This document shows positions 1-11,042 of a stretch of DNA of 64,000 nt, one piece after another (the stretch's first letter is position 1; every line of letters starts with the position of its first letter). The stretch comes from Diphasiastrum complanatum. Taxonomy: Eukaryota; Streptophyta; Lycopodiopsida; Lycopodiales; Lycopodiaceae. The DNA lies in contig CM055100.1 in NCBI GenBank assembly GCA_029204225.1, positions 15,117,623 through 15,181,622 on the forward strand, written 5' to 3'. The position numbers and the translations under genes were made by a program. The notes under the pieces are model-generated. The model had not been told where the DNA came from. It was given only the letters and a program-made list of their open reading frames with translations, and made no database searches.

Positions 1-393
1 TATTTGAATAGTTTGTCGCAATCGTCTGCATTTTTACTTGCAATTTCTAATAGGCAAAAAATGCAAAAAATACAACATTGCATTTTTACACGCAATTTAT
101 GACAGGCAAAAAATGCGATAGTTGCACAGTTTGCATATTTACACGTAAAATTAGGAAGGCGAAAAATACGGCAATTGTCTTTAAAAAGGCAAAGGTTGCC
201 TTTAGGGAAGGACAAGGCCAAAAGCCAAAGAGTGTCACGTTTTTCGCATTTTCAAACACATGCAATCTGGGCGGAAACTTGACGTCGCAACCTCCTCATG
301 CTCACCCCACGCATTGTGCAAACAAATTTGACAACAACAACGGTTGCCCACTATCTCCTACAGACATCACAACCACTTTTTGTACCTTCTTCA
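1..393 (+). repeat. Copia-1a 5' LTR fragment, truncated at window edge
   Basis: This stretch matches, in reverse-complement order, the LTR at 21429-22605: runs of TTTTTGC/GCAAAAAA, then a GACGTCGC block, then a CTCCTACAGACA block. It stops matching at about 393, where gag sequence starts directly. The 3' half of the LTR, the primer site and the N-terminal part of gag are therefore missing, and the element was joined by deletion. The left end lies outside the window. Confidence 0.6.
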
Positions 394-1990
394 TCTCCCT
401 CAAGATGGCAAAATATGGTAATTCCCTGCTAAATCACATCAACCAGTTCAAGAACCTGCTGAAGCAAAAGGCCATTGTCCGCTGATTTGTCATAGACGGT
501 CAAAACGCAGTAATGTAACTGCTTACAAGCTTGCCAAGCTCATATAACAACTGGGTAATGATCATCACGATGCATCCAGAGCTGGCTCTTTCAAGAGTCA
601 TTCCAATGTTGTTGCAGGAAGACACGCGAAGGAACGAAGTCTCCAGTTTCTCAACTAATTCTAGTCACGCCTTGTACACCAACAGAGGCACGACTAAGTA
701 GAAGAAGAAGAAAGGCTCGAAGCAATCAAAGCAAGACCAAAAACCAACTCAACACAAAGAACAGTCAAACCCACAGACTAAGAAGAAGTTGTTCTACAGA
801 TACTGCAAGAGAAACAACCACGAGATTCAAGATTGCCGGATACTACAAGCAAAGAACAACAGCAAGGGACAGTCAAATCAAGTGGCCAATACAGTTACAG
901 AAACTCCATAGCCCATTCAAGAAGCGAATCATGATGCCTCCATGACCAGCCATCAAGGAGCAACCAATGACAGTCCTTGGTTTCTGGATTCCAGTGCCAC
1001 TCAACATATGACTAGTCTCATTGGCTGTTTCAAGTCCTATACACCCTATAATACCAACAAGTACATTCACCATGGCGACAATAGCACACAAGCTATTAAA
1101 GGTGAAGGTACTGTAAGATTAAGCTTTGCAAATGATCAGTCTAAACTACTTTCTAAAGTCTTGTATGTACCCAATTTGTCTACAAATTTGCTCTCTGTAA
1201 GTAGAATCACAGATCTAAGACATGAAGTAGAATTAGAATGTCATCAATGCAAAGTAGTTGATAGGACGGTCCTAGCACTCGGAAAGAGGCATGAATACTT
1301 GTATAGATTAAGTTATTGCTTTTCTGCCTCTAGTTAGGCGCTCAGTACTTCTATTCAAAAAGTTAAAAGTATACTTTGGCATTATAGACTTGGTCACTTG
1401 AATCATGCTTCTGTACAACAAATGTCCAAACATTCTATTGTTCTTGATCTAGATTATCCTGATAATAAAGTCGAGTTACATGTCTGTCAAGACCGTTTAG
1501 TTGGTAAACAAACTAGGAAACCATTTAGATCAAGCCATCAGCATACTGCTAGAAGATTGTTAGATGTTGTACATACAAACATTTGTGGCTCGACGCAGAA
1601 TCCTTCTCTGAAGGATGCAAAGTATTTCATAACTTTTATTGATGAATTCTCTAGAAGAACTATGGTGTATTTTCAAGAAGAAATCAGAAGCTTTTAATTG
1701 TTTCAGAATCTTCAAGGAGCGTGCATCAAAAGAGACTGGAAGGACGATCAAAGCCCTGAGGTTTGACAACAGTGGAGAGTACACATCTACCTTTAAGGAT
1801 GTTAAACAGATGTTGTTTTCTGAGTTTGACATGACTGATCTGGGTGAAGCTGCACTTCTGTTTGGGCATTCAAATCCACCGAGACAGAGCGAGATGACTG
1901 ATTTATATCACTCAACAAAGGTATCTTCACAATATTTTTGACAGATATAATCTGATGAACTATAAGTTATCTCACTCACCGATGGATCCA
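394..1990 (+). pseudogene. Copia-1a gag-pol remnant with an integrase-to-RT deletion
   Basis: This is decayed Ty1/copia coding sequence. In order it holds a gag fragment (NHINQFKNLLKQ near 430), a retropepsin-like motif (WFLDSSATQHMTS at about 978, where the usual active site is DSGA), the gag-pre-integrase block ending LGHLNHASVQQM, and the integrase start (VVHTNICG, YFITFIDEFSRRT). At about 1795 the integrase frame (GEYTSTFKD) jumps straight into reverse transcriptase (QMLFSEFDMTDLG), so most of integrase and half of RT are absent. Homology ends at 1990 inside RT. Stops and frameshifts occur throughout. It belongs to the same family as 1b, 1c and 1d. Confidence 0.8.
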
Positions 1991-2988
1991 GTGTTAGCCG
2001 ATATTTCCGCACAGAAAATCGGACTGATATTGAAGTTTAAGTTCGCAATAATTGAAAAACCTGGCATGTAAAGTCCGATTATTAGAAAAAAATCAGTCCA
2101 AATTTGCCTTAGAATTGGGTCCCAGCCTGCCCCTAAAGTGGCTAGACATAGTTTAAAAGTATGAAATTGACTTGTCAAAAAAATCGTCAAAAATATATTG
2201 TGGTCAAGTTTTGTAAGACCGAGCCAAGAGTGCCGGTCCACCTAGAATTGGGTCCTAGCCCGCCTAAATGAGGCTAGAGGAAATTTTGCGGTCTTAGGAA
2301 TGGTCAGTAAATATTTTATGGCTTTTCAAAAATATGGCCAGTTGTAAAAAAATAGCTGGTATGACTGTGCTAAAATCTCACCATCATGTACTGAGTCCAT
2401 TTTTACTAATATATGATCACCCAGTGTATTTTTCAGGGAAACCGTGTTGTCGTGGGAGCCCTAGTCATGAATGCCGAAAAACTCAACCACAGAAGAAAAA
2501 ATCGAGAAAGAAAAGTTTCGGGTAAAAACAGGACCGAAAAATATGGATTCAGTGTCAAGGAGTCACAAAAACCCTAACGGCAAAGTTTGGGCAATTTACG
2601 GACAATTAACGAAATGTGTGGGCCAAGTGGTTACCCAACAGACCAAAAACCCAGACAAATGAGCAGTAGGCGCACGGCCCTTGAAAAATCGAAGAAAGGC
2701 CGAAAACACAGTTACCCAAAGAAAAACGAAGGCCGTCTACTAAAAATACGGGTTGAAAAAGAGCCTCACCCAAAATTTGGATAATAAATGCTAAAACACC
2801 TTGGAGGCTATAAAAAATTGGGAGGTACACCCACTAGCCATTGACATTTTGGGCTTCTAGTTTGTACAAAAGGGAAAACTTGAATGGCCTCCCTAGCCTT
2901 TGACAAAAATGGCATCTTGGCTAGTTTTGGAAGAGAGCCTTGAATGCACCACTCTCCCACTCTCTTAGGGAGGCCACTAGTTGTACTA
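1991..2988. other. Non-coding stretch with a spaced 37-base direct repeat
   Basis: No convincing gene is seen. A phrase beginning AGAATTGGGTCC and ending GGCTAGA occurs at about 2109-2146 and again at 2242-2278. The stretch lies between the Copia-1a break and the end of the Gypsy-1 integrase, so it may contain the Gypsy-1 3' untranslated region or LTR. I could not define LTR boundaries. Confidence 0.4.
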
Positions 2989-4005
2989 TCAAATGGGTTG
3001 GGGACAAATGGCAAAGAGGGCTTGAAGGGCATGAAGAATGGCAAGATGGCATTGTGAAGGGGATGCATTGGATTTTCCTATAAGAAGGAGCCAACTCCTT
3101 GTATTTCGAATGTTAGTACTTTTGTGTGTTAGTTGGTGATTTAAAGCAGCTATCCGGTGCTTGTCCAGGTCTTGTAAAGTGTCCAGTCGATGCTGTATTG
3201 ATTCTTTCTCGCCTAAATCATGCTTCATGGCAAACTGCAAGGATGGGAGCTCTATTTCTATTGGTAGTACACATTCTTGGCCATACACTAGAAAAAAGGA
3301 CGTGTGGTTGGTACTGGTCTTATAGGTGGCATTATATGCCCACAATGCCGAGTACAAGTTTTTGTCCCAATCCCTCTGTCGGTCCGATATGGTTTTCCTT
3401 AGGATACTCACTAGTTGTTTGTTCGTGCTATCAGCCTGACCGTTGGCTTGCGGGTGGTAGGGTGTGCTTTTTCGATGCTTAATCGTCAGGTGATCGGTCA
3501 AGGCTTTGATAGTTTTGTTTAGGAAATGGGTACCCATTTCAGAGATGAGTTCTCTAGTTGTACCAAACCGGCCTGCCACCTGTTCTAGCAAAAACCAGGC
3601 GGTTTCTTTTGCATTGTCTTTGGCCACAGCCCGTGCCTCAGCCCACTTTGTGAAATAGTCGGTGGTCACTATGATATAATTTTTTCGGCTAGATGAAACC
3701 GGGTGTATTGGGCCAACGAAGTCGATGCCCATTTTTCAAAGGGGAGACAGGCCTGTATTGGAACTAACGATCGCACCCTGTTATCCGTCTTGTCAACTCG
3801 TTGACAGGTGTCATAGTTCCGGACATGTAAATGGGCATGTTGGAATAGTGTCGGCCACCAGTAACCTGCCCTCAGAATTTTCTGCCCTGTGAGTTGGCCG
3901 ACAAAGTGGCCCCCACAGTAGAATCGTGACATCCTCTAGTATAGATTTGGCTTCTTCAGGAGTGATGCATCTTCGATACAACCCTTCTACACCTCGTCTG
4001 TACAA
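2989..4005 (-). pseudogene. Gypsy-1 integrase remnant
   Basis: Ty3/gypsy integrase in several frames. The N-terminal zinc-binding region reads GGHF, GYWWPTLFQHAHLHV and NYDTCQR near 3810-3930, with the first Cys of the HHCC set replaced by Tyr. The catalytic core runs from GIDFVGPIHP through TKWAEARAVAK to KSTPYHPQANGQA. The second catalytic Asp is Glu (ISEMGTHF) and the catalytic Glu is Asp (GQADSTN), so both are conservative but normally inactivating changes. The downstream FLVYGQECVLP block is present. No chromodomain is visible. It lies downstream of the RT of the same element, in the usual gypsy order PR-RT-RH-IN. Confidence 0.85.
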
Positions 4006-4275
4006 TGTGCCCCCTATTAAGCCGAACTTTAGGGCTTGTAGACATAGCTTTCATTTTTCTAGCATTGTCATACCACTGGGTGTCTCTAGCGTGGATAGGT
4101 AGGTTGCTAAAGCCATATACCACTCAGGGATTGTGTCAATGTCTACTTTCAAAAGTTCTCTTTAGTGATCAGTCTCCCACTCATCGTCTGTTTCAGTAAC
4201 CCCTCCCAGCTTGCAAATACAATCATTTAACCCCTGCAGTTTAGGTGGCCTGCTTTGGAGGGTGTAGTCAAACTT

Positions 4276-5700
4276 CTAAAGGGAGATTATCCACTTCATT
4301 AAGCGCTCAGGGGGCTCTAGTTTATTCATCATCAAGGTGACTACAGTACTCTTGGTAAAGAAAGTCACTTTCCGATGTAGTAGGTAATGCCTTAGTTTGG
4401 CGGCAGTGTAAGCTATCCCCAAACAAATTTTCTGAACCTTACTATAATTAAGTTCGGCTTTGTTCAGTTTTCTCCCTATAAAAATAATAGGGTGATATTT
4501 TTTGTCCCAAATCTGGGCCAGACAACAATTTATGCACGTGTCTGTGGTGCTTGTGAAAATGAAGAATTCCATGTCGTAAATATGTGGTTTCAATATTGGA
4601 GCGTTAGCCAAAGCTACTTTCAATTCCTGAAAAGTCTTCTCACATGCCTCGTCCCAGGTCCACTCCACGTTGGTTTTCAATACGCAGGTCATCTGGTAAG
4701 TACGTGTGGCATAGGCCATGACATATCTTTTGTAATAACCGCTCGAGCCTAAGAAGGTCTGAAGTTGGGACACCGTAGTTGGTGCCATCATGGCTAGGAG
4801 CATAGCTATTTTTTCTTGATCAGTTGCCATGCCGTACTTGCTAATGACATGTCCTATCAGTACCCCGTAAGGAACTCTGAATAGGCACTTGTTAGCATTC
4901 AAAGCTATACAGGTTGCTACGCACTTCTGAAAACACTTTTCTAGCATGGTGAGATGTTTTGTGACGGTGGTTGCCCCACATAGGTCATCTATAAAATTTT
5001 TGAGATTTTTGTCTAAGATATCCTCGAAATGCTTGTTCATAAACCTCTGATAGGTTCCAAGGGCATTAGTCAACCCAAAGGGCATGACGTGGTAAGCGAA
5101 AGTCCCAAACGTGGTTGTGAAGGTGGTCTTTAATTTATCCTCTTCTGCTATGACTATCTGATTATAGCCCGCAAAACAATCCATGAAAGAAAACTGGTCT
5201 CTTCCCGCCATTTCTTCTAGGACTAGGTCTATGAACGGCAATGGGTAGTAGTCCTTCTTAGTCTATTTGTTCAACCTCTTATAATCCACACACACACGAA
5301 TGTGTGTAGAGTTCTTCTTGGTGCGAGGTACTATTGGGGAGCACCACTCGGTGTTCTCTACCAAAAATATCAGTCCAGCATTTTGAAGTCTCTCGAGTTC
5401 AGTGTATACTCCTTCCTTTAGGTGGTAGGGTAGCTGGCGTTGTTTTTGTCGTATAGTTTGGCTCTCTCCTTCAGTGGTATTGTATGAGTCACTAGATTGG
5501 GTGGAATCCCCTTCAAATCTGAGTAGTGCCAGGCAAAAATATGCTGGTACTTTCCACACAGCCATTCGTATTCTTCTTTTTCTCCAATGCCTAGGGAAGC
5601 ACCTATTTTGATGTTCTTGGGCTCTTCTAGGATTCCTAGATTTTTCAAGAAAATATCGACATCTCAAACTTTGGGAGGCCGCTCTTCTGGAGTGTTCCAC
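4276..5700 (-). pseudogene. Gypsy-1 reverse transcriptase and RNase H remnant
   Basis: Ty3/gypsy RT begins near 5700 with a frameshifted 5' part (LERLQNAGLIFLVENTEWCSPIV, then HIRVCVDYKRLNK). After a stop near 5262 a 321-codon open stretch continues: QFSFMDCFAGYNQI, YHVMPFGLTNALGTYQR, the catalytic box as FIDDLCG, and KCLFRVPYGVLIGHVIS. The tether and RNase H follow, from WTWDEACEKTFQELK to RKLNKAELNYSKVQKICLGI. The first RNase H aspartate position reads FTSTTDTC, so it appears to be lost. The length is near normal, but the stop, frameshift and RNase H change imply an inactive copy. Confidence 0.88.
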
Positions 5701-6170
5701 TCTATGTCCAGTACTGATCTCAGGTTTGGTTCATCTTCACTCGTAGTGGACTCATCATCATCCTCACTACTCGTGACCTCCTCCCACTCAGAGGAAGGTA
5801 TGGGTGCTCTTTCTGACTGAGGCACCTCGGGATAGCCGTCGACTATGGTACGTTCTCTACCCCTTCCAAAAATAAGTACTCCTGCAGGGATGTCGATTGT
5901 GCAGTTGCTAAGCCCGAGCCATGGTCGTCCTAGCAGTATAGAGTACCCCCGGTTACCAGTGTACATTCTCATGATGTAAAAGTCCACATGAATGGTCTTG
6001 TTAGCCACGGTAATGGGTACATTCATAAGCTCGCCCTCTGGTTTGATCACAGAGTTGTTGGCTAGCTTTTGGGCTATCAAGGTAGTAGATTCTAGAGTAA
6101 AACCAAGGCGGTCTGAAAGTTCTAGACTTAGGATGTTAACTGTCGACCCTGCATCAACTATGGCTCTGAA
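5664..6170 (-). pseudogene. Gypsy-1 retropepsin region
   Basis: An aspartic protease of the gypsy type. The active-site triplet is DAG (FRAIVDAGSTVNILS near 6135-6165). It is followed by a typical flap and a second hydrophobic motif, YSILLGRPWLG. An acidic, Ser-rich linker (SSEDDDESTTSEDE) leads toward RT. It is frameshifted relative to the gag-like sequence upstream, and it overlaps the start of the RT-side frame. Confidence 0.8.
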
Positions 6171-8387
6171 ATGACTAGGCCATCTATGAGTACATCTACC
6201 TTAGGGCAATAGCGATCTAACAAATTTGCATCTACTTTCCCTATTGTAGGTGGCTCTAGTGTTCTGGTCGTGGGTGGTCTCATCAGTCGTTTGACCGTGC
6301 GTTTAATAGTGGGTGACAACTGTACTAATTGCCAGAGTCCTATTTCCAATTTTAGATTCTCTAGGGCTTGACCTAGGTCAATATTCTCTCTCTTCAGGTT
6401 TAGGTCTATATCCTTCCTAAACCTGCGCATTCGGGTCATGGTTCTCTTAGTTTCTAGGCCGATTTTCTCTTTTCTCGGTCCTAGGAATCTGGGATGTCTA
6501 TGCCCTTCCAAAATGCTAATCTCACCTTGCTCTTTTGGTAGTGGATCCTCGTAGATGGGTGTAGGTTCAAATACTGGCTTCTCAATGACCACTGGGTTAT
6601 CTACCTCTGGTGGTGGTTTTGGTGTAGGCTTGGGTTTCCTGGGAGGTAGCTCCATCTGGAGGTTACTCCGAGTCACTACTAAAACCTCTTTTCTGCTCAT
6701 GGGTTCCTCTAGCGTCTCCATGATGATGAAGTTCACGGGTGGCCAGTCATCTTCTATGCACGCCTTCCCTTTGTCCTCCTGGCTAATCCTGGGTCTGTGT
6801 TGTATGTATTGAGGTGGCCTTGATGGCCCTGCCATTCTATCCTCCTGGGGTCTATGGTTTACTGGCCCAGGCATCCTATTCCCAGTGTTTAATGCGTCTC
6901 TACGTACCCAACATCTATCCTCCAAATGTCCAGGCCTCTTGCAGTACCTGCACACTTGGTTGGGACAATTTCAATTCAAATAATTCCCTCTATAGTGTCT
7001 ACACACTAAGGGGTTCGGTCCTTTTATGGGGTGTCTCTGACCCAACAAATTACGGTGTCGTTTGAGAAAGTTTACATCTGTTGCTAAGGTCTGCATATTC
7101 TCACTCATCACATCCATGTATCCCTTTAGCATGGCTCGCATGTCCCCTAGTTCTGCATTAGAGCATGTGCTCTCATAGCCTCTCATAGCCTCTCTCGGAC
7201 ATCTGTGCTTGGGGGGTGTGCTCCTATAGCTGCGATTGGTCCTCCTCGCCTACCACGATTGCCTTCTCTACTGCCTTAGCCAACGTCTGGGGGTTACTCT
7301 GACGTACAATCATTTGTATGTCATTCTTGAGCCCTCGCAGAAAGAAGGTCAGTAGTAATAGAGGTGGTAGTAACACAGTGGGTTCCACTTGGTGTGACAA
7401 CTCTGTCAAATGATGCCAATATTGTCAGATGGTTTCGTTACTTCCTTGTTGTAGGGAAGTCAGTGTGAAAAGTAGGCCATCAACCGTTCGGTGGGGGGCA
7501 TACTCAATTAAAAACAGTCTATGGAACTTCTCAATGGTGTGAATTGAGCCTCTTTGTAGACTATGATACCAGTGCCTAGCCATTCCAGATAAAGTGATGG
7601 CAAAAAACATCATTTCATGATGTGGGTTTGTGATGGCACTGGTAAAGCAGGTGGTCCAAAAAGCATCAATATGCTCTTTGGCACTTTCATACGGTGCTCC
7701 ATGAAACTCAGGAGTGGATCAACTAAGCTTGGGTAGTCCTCCTGTCTCCGGGGGTACTAGATTGGTTCAGTCAAACGTCTTGCCATTCTGTTGGCAACAG
7801 GTTCTATAGCAGTAGGTCTTACGTTCACTAACGGTGGTTCTGTAGTGTCGGTTGGCTCAAGTTCCGGTAGTCCTTCTATAGGTTCCAATGTATCATCCAA
7901 GTCCATTATAGGTGGGTGAGACTCATCATCTAAGGCTAGTGGAATAAGAAATCCACGATTGCTTCTTCTAAGCCCTAAACGCTCTCTCTGAGGATTTGAA
8001 GTTTCTATGTGAGGTGCTCCCTTAGACCCAGGTTTCCTTGGTATACCTATGATGTCTCGTCTAGGGTGACACAATGATTGCTGCATAATATGTTTCTCAC
8101 TTACGGATAGCAATCAACTGTTGTTGCACATGCATTTTGTGATTTTCCCACGTTATCCCATAGGTCATCCATCCTTCGTCCACTAATACTGCATATGACC
8201 TAACTAACTCTATTTGGTCATTTTTCTGCTCAATTCTAATCCAACCATACCCATGTATAGTTTTTCTTGGTTCTTTGTACCAGGTGCCGTCTCTACAGGA
8301 TGCTAGGGTTGGTGGGCTGTAGGGTAATGACTTTCGACTCAGGGCTCTGGTTTTCACTTTTACCCTAGCTTTCATACGGAACCCCAT
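6158..8387 (-). pseudogene. Gypsy-1 gag remnant with zinc knuckle
   Basis: Broken gag of the Gypsy-1 element, spread over several frames. The recognisable capsid-type piece reads MARHWYHSL and EKFHRLFLIEYAP (7425-7613), with a second piece containing LTFFLRGLKNDIQMIV (7224-7409). A CCHC knuckle follows at about 6925-6955 (CRYCKRPGHLEDRC, correct C-X2-C-X4-H-X4-C spacing), then a long Pro/Lys/Arg-rich linker into the protease. The most upstream part (7757-8387) is basic and poorly conserved, and its assignment to gag rests on position only. Confidence 0.65.
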
Positions 8388-9560
8388 CTCTTACTTGTCC
8401 CGTCACTCTATGAAAGATTTCTAGTAGTACTTGGCATCACAGCCTAAACTCCTTGCTGCTGAAAATTGTATGTAGTCCCTAGTCCAAACTGTATTCCAAA
8501 CTGTTTGAAGTAGAATGGCATTGGCGAAGCCGGATCATGTGCATCTAGGGTTGGATTGTGAACTCATATGTGACAAGGCCCTAAAACGTATGTTCTAGGT
8601 GTGGGATCAGCACACATCATGGTGTGATGCTAATCACTTCGTCTTGTGATCAACGTGTGGTACTAGCCGCTTGTACGGTCATGCTATTTTGTGGCTGGCG
8701 GTCTAAATAGTAGAATTGTTTACAACACATGCAATCTGCGACGTATGAAATTTGTAGACCATTGGTAGTATGACTACCCTCCAAACACTATTCTCTTATT
8801 TGGTAACTCCCAGCAGACGCATTAGGGGGCTGGTCTAGCCAAAACGTAAAACGTCCTAAAAGGGTCAAGGGGTCCCACCTCTAATGGCGGTTCGGCCCTA
8901 CGTGAGCAATAGAGGATTTGCCACTTCCAACCCTGATGGCCTTATCTATTGCTCCGTGCTCCCCAACCGATGAGAGTTTTCCAGGCTCTCAGAGATACGG
9001 TTGCAAGGAGGGGGTGCTAGCACTTTTGGTGTAATGATTCACTAGCTTTCTAGGGTTATGGTTCCATAAAAACTTTTGATCACTAATTCTCTAATGTCTC
9101 TTTCCCCATTGAATTCGGCTTACAGTTAAAAAAAATCTTACATGGGCTTGAAACCGATTTATTGCCTATGATGTGCTCGTGGGGTGCAAGTTATACGCAC
9201 CGCTTTGTTTGATAAGCGGTGGTATTTTTGCCGACCATCGGGTCTAGGTATTTCGCTAGACAGTACCAACAGTGGGTGTGACTAGTGTGACACTTAACCA
9301 AGGCGATGTATTTCAACCGCGGATGGTGGACGGCCCGCTTTGGTGTTTCACAGAGGTCGAGTCCAGCTAACGCGCTTCATAATTGACAAAACGGAAGAAA
9401 CACTTCAAAACTTGACGATTACCACAAATTATCAATAATGTTGTATGTTAACTAGTTTATAGACCGACCAACAACCAAATGCAGTTAGTATGAAAAAAAA
9501 CCAAGTTCCACTACTAGCAATGTATGACCTACTAGTAGAACATTGTGTTAACTTTAAAAT
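8388..9560. other. Non-coding region, possible Gypsy-1 5' leader and LTR
   Basis: No gene is visible. Position upstream of Gypsy-1 gag suggests this holds the element's 5' leader and LTR, but I found no clear TG...CA ends, no primer site and no matching second LTR. It is moderately GC-rich compared with the DNA to its right, which becomes AT-rich after about 9380. The change of composition may mark the element's edge. Confidence 0.3.
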
Positions 9561-9574
9561 GAAGAATCGATTTC

Positions 9575-10857
9575 ATACTAAGTACAACTAATTCTCCGAA
9601 ATACTCTCAACTCCCAAAATCATCAACTCCTAGCCAACAAAATATATGAAGAACTCATGGGTATTGCTACATCCATCATCCCCGGGAGGTCAATCGATTC
9701 AGAAGTCTTAGTGCAACATATATATATGCATTCAGAAATCAAAGTACATGATATCAATCCTCATGATCATCAAAAATGTAATTGTAAGTATATCAAAACA
9801 TATGCACTCTATAGTAATCATAGGTGATTTCCTTTTATTGATGCTCTTTAGATTATGATTTAAATGCTTCAACATTGTTTTTTTCTTTCAGATTTATATC
9901 CATCATGCATAAGTGAATGGGAGCCCGCACAATCACTTGCAGGAATATTAGACGTGATTCACTCTGATGTTGGAAAGCTGCAATACAGAGGAAGAAGTCC
10001 AAAGGAACTTGCATATTGTGGTATCTATTTTTATGAATCTTTATATACGCCACAAACAGATGGAGGTTTTGGCAAGCTCGAAGCAATTCCCTTGCCTAGT
10101 TTTCAAAGTGATGAGTGGACTACTCCTGACATCATTGTTTCTGAATCCTTGAGATGCAAGCTACTCATTGATATTAAAAATGTTATGAAGATAAGCACAG
10201 GCTCAAAAATTGTTCACCTAAGTTGGTTTATCTCATTGCATACATTTGTTAATTTTTTTCTCGAGTGCTAGTGTTTGTAGGACACCAACTTTATTTGTTT
10301 GCAAGGATTTATCATATGAAACTTTGTCAGATCTCATGGATCAAGGCTGGGATAGTAAAACAAATAATGACATAGAATGCAGGATTAAAAAGTCCTCAAT
10401 GATCTTTCATTATCATATCGAAAAGCAAATGCTCAGTCTCGCATTTAGCTACCAGAGATACAAGAAAATTGAAGGTACATGGCTACCAATGGATCAAGAC
10501 TTTGAACTAAATGGTCACACAAACCGAATGGAGATAAGCATTATCTACAATGAGGAATATTTGACTATGGTTGAGGTGGAAGAGCACTGGAAGCTTGATT
10601 TTATCAGAACAGAGCTCATGCTATTACAAACCAATCTACCAACATATTTTAGATTTATCATCAACGGAAGACTCGTAAGTACTTTATGTTTATTGCCATT
10701 TCAAAATAGAACAAAATAATAGAAAATGTCATCATTTACAATTGCACATTCACTAATATTTGCCATGTCATAGATGCGAAAAGATAGGAGCTGATAACGT
10801 GCTGCAAAGATCTACCTACAACAATCACCATTGTGGGAGAACAATAGTTTCAAATAA
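9575..10857 (+). pseudogene. G1: unidentified spliced gene, decayed
   Basis: The frame and splice sites agree over several exons. Exon 1 is open from about 9575 and ends at 9783 before GTAAGT. Exon 2 starts at 9892 after a strong polypyrimidine-CAG and contains SEWEPAQSLAGILDVIHSDV and GKLEAIPLPSFQSDEW. A further exon (about 10283-10674, CKDLSYETLSDLMDQGWD to FRFIINGRL) ends before GTAAGT. The last exon is 10774-10857 (MRKDRS, then TGA TAA, then RAAKIYLQQSPLW). Both in-frame stops fit C-to-T decay. An AATAAA-like CAATAAATG lies at about 10890. The join between exons 2 and 3 is unclear. I recognise no family. It is convergent with G2. Confidence 0.55.
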
Positions 10858-11042
10858 ACTTTAGTAAAAATCTGTGTATACACTCTTTCATTCAATAAAT
10901 GAAAGCCCAATTTGGGCATCTGTACATGTATTTTGTGCTCCCAAATTCATAAACTGGAGTAGCATTTGATATATCAATGTATATTTTACTATGAAATCTA
11001 TACATGTATTTTTGTTCTATGCTATCTATAGTTTTTCTGATC

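Noticed and set aside
8388-9560. Defined 5' LTR for Gypsy-1
   Set aside because: No TG...CA boundaries, primer site or matching 3' LTR could be shown.
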